Positions 6,529 through 7,449 of a stretch of DNA of 7,449 nt are shown one piece after another; the first letter of the stretch is position 1; the number at the start of each line of letters is the position of its first letter. Source of the stretch: Acidobacteriota bacterium (GTDB taxonomy: Bacteria > Acidobacteriota > Vicinamibacteria > Vicinamibacterales > UBA8438); assembly GCA_003533545.1 (NCBI GenBank), contig DQEK01000049.1, positions 1 to 7,449 of the forward strand, in the 5' to 3' direction. The notes beneath the pieces are model-generated. The model searched no databases, was not told the DNA's origin, and worked only from the letters and a program-made list of their open reading frames with translations. The position numbers and the translations under genes were made by a program.

Positions 6529-7108
6529 TGTTCCCGGTCTAGGGGCAACGTGAAATCACGCCTTATGCCTCAACTCGCGACAGACAGGAAACAAGAGCGA
6601 CCCGAGAGAAGGCCATAGCGAGTCTCGTTTCTATGCCTTTTGTGCGTCTGTCGAGCGTTTCTGCGTAGTGATCGCCGAGGTTTCCCCCACGGCGCAGGGC
6701 GTAGTAACGCGACCATCACAGCCACCCGCACCCGCTGTGCCGCCGTGTGCAACATACCGTTCCATCCTAGACCGGTCCACCAGCTACCGTAATTCGTGGC
6801 GGTCGGCGTTATCCTATGCACCTTGGGACCGTCAATGACTCCCCTCTCACCAGAGACGTGGAACGTCGAATACTCGACGCTTCGTCAGGCCGACCCTTAG
6901 GATAGAATCGGTGCCTTACGTCGATCGGTCAGAACCACCGTATGTTGCAGCGTACCCACGTCGCCGACACTCGACACCGGCCTGAATGCTTCCGGGCTTG
7001 GCGCGACCCCGTCCGCGGCGTAGGTGATGTGCGCGTCTCGCAGCACTCGTGCGAATTCCATCAACTTCACGCATCCGGAACAAGCGGCTACACGACGGCG
7101 CGATAGCC
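6529..7108. other. Gene-poor interval with potential hairpins
   Basis: No convincing gene was found in these 580 nt; open frames on either strand lack Shine-Dalgarno sites and recognisable motifs. Just after the stop of the secreted orphan, CGTG-AAAT-CACG (6549-6560) forms a small hairpin followed by CCTTA, at best a weak terminator. A cluster of inverted repeats lies at 6664-6739. CGTCGA-ATAC-TCGACG (6864-6879) is a perfect 6-bp stem without a T-run. TAGAAT at 6903-6908 could be a -10 box for the gene at 7109, but the matching -35 (TTCGTC) is poor. A minus-strand frame at 6897-7059 has fairly coding-like codon use but no identified homology. Confidence 0.5.
6668..6739. repeat. Cluster of nested and alternative inverted repeats (structured intergenic block)
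   Basis: GTGAT (6668-6672) pairs with ATCAC (6715-6719) and encloses two hairpins: CGCCG with CGGCG (6673-6677 and 6690-6694), and GCGT with ACGC (6699-6702 and 6707-6710, 4-nt loop). Together these form a three-way junction. A competing 6-bp stem, CACAGC (6717-6722) with GCTGTG (6734-6739), uses three bases of the closing stem, so the two folds exclude each other. The symmetry allows folding of RNA from either strand. It could be a small RNA, a 3'-end structure or a relic of a mobile element. No known RNA family was recognised. Confidence 0.35.
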
Positions 7109-7449
7109 ATGGCGGCAACACGACAACGACACACGCGACGGAAGCCCCGACCAAACAAGGACCGGGGACCGAGCCAGGGGCCGCCCCCAGCATCGCGCGG
7201 CGTGCTCTGGCTACCGCTCGCGATGACGCTCGGCCTCGTCCTGCTGTCGTTCGTGCAGCGCGTCCAGAACAATCCCGTCCTCGTCTGGTCATTCTGGGGC
7301 TCCGCCGTATTGCTCGTCGTGTGGCAGGCCTCGCTTTTTCGACGCTCGAAGGCTCTCGGTCGGTCCTTTCGTACGGAGCTTCGGCCGCAGCACTACATCC
7401 AGGCACTCGTGCACTTGTCGGTGTATGCCTATTGGGGGTGGTACTGGCG
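7109..7449 (+). CDS. N-terminal part of a polytopic membrane protein, cut by the window edge
   Basis: The first 113 codons are present. Residues 1-34 are strongly basic and Pro-rich (RQRHTRRKPRP), consistent with a cytoplasmic N-terminus. Two hydrophobic helices follow, at about 35-53 (VLWLPLAMTLGLVLLSFV) and about 60-80 (PVLVWSFWGSAVLLVVWQ). After a basic loop, RPQHYIQALVHLSVYAYWGW begins at about 92 and enters a third membrane segment at the edge. From memory, the PQHY-x-QAL...YWGWYW signature occurs in a family of multi-spanning proteins in Acidobacteriota and allies that resemble RnfD/NqrB or UnbU-type proteins. That link is tentative, because most of the protein is missing. No good Shine-Dalgarno precedes the ATG, and an in-frame stop lies at 7025-7027; GTG 7049 is the only other upstream start I found, and it would add a non-hydrophobic extension. 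Confidence 0.7.
   Translation, partial: MAATRQRHTRRKPRPNKDRGPSQGPPPASRGVLWLPLAMTLGLVLLSFVQRVQNNPVLVWSFWGSAVLLVVWQASLFRRSKALGRSFRTELRPQHYIQALVHLSVYAYWGWYW

Noticed and set aside
6570..6821. Minus-strand open frame of 83 codons
   Set aside because: It has no Shine-Dalgarno or recognisable domain, and most of it coincides with the hairpin cluster. Its composition (Arg, Trp, His) looks non-coding.
6864..6879. Perfect 6-bp hairpin considered as an intrinsic terminator
   Set aside because: No T-run follows on either strand, so an intrinsic terminator cannot be supported.
1..7449. CRISPR array, tRNA or rRNA genes, insertion-sequence ends, defence-system genes
   Set aside because: By eye, no regularly spaced repeats, cloverleaf with CCA-type end, rRNA-like stretch, transposase or integrase motif was seen. 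The RNase H is a complete housekeeping-type enzyme and is not linked to a reverse transcriptase here.

Overview
This 7.4-kb window looks like chromosome from a GC-rich, Gram-negative-type environmental bacterium, most likely Acidobacteriota (Vicinamibacteria-like) or a related lineage. That reading rests on gene content and not on a marker gene: a large exported 'planctomycete-type' di-heme DUF1592-family protein, a Tat-exported DUF1552 protein and a secreted ankyrin-repeat protein in one operon are typical of those groups. There is no rRNA, tRNA, CRISPR array, integrase or recognisable insertion sequence.

The left two thirds (1-4832) is one minus-strand operon read from right to left: DUF1587/1595/1592/1588/1585 cytochrome-like protein (795 aa), then a DUF1552 protein (447 aa), then an ankyrin-repeat protein that runs off the left edge. 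The first two genes overlap by ATGA and the third follows after 47 nt, so co-expression is very likely. All three carry export signals (Sec, Tat and Sec or anchor), so the operon appears to build a periplasmic or surface assembly. A plausible sigma70-type promoter lies about 55 nt upstream of the first gene.

Upstream on the same strand (4959-5627) is a type-1 ribonuclease H with an N-terminal zinc-finger-like CxxC...CxxH module. Divergent from it on the plus strand is a secreted 247-aa protein of unknown function (5785-6528), whose two halves look like a tandem duplication of one fold. The 157-nt space between the two start codons contains, in frame, what looks like the last ~25 codons of another copy of the same family, a relic of a lost tandem paralogue.

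The right end holds a gene-poor stretch (6529-7108) with a cluster of potential hairpins, and then the first 113 codons of a membrane protein cut by the window edge. The best candidates for something undescribed are the duplicated secreted family with its relic, and the structured intergenic block. The operon is of known families whose biochemical role is not established.
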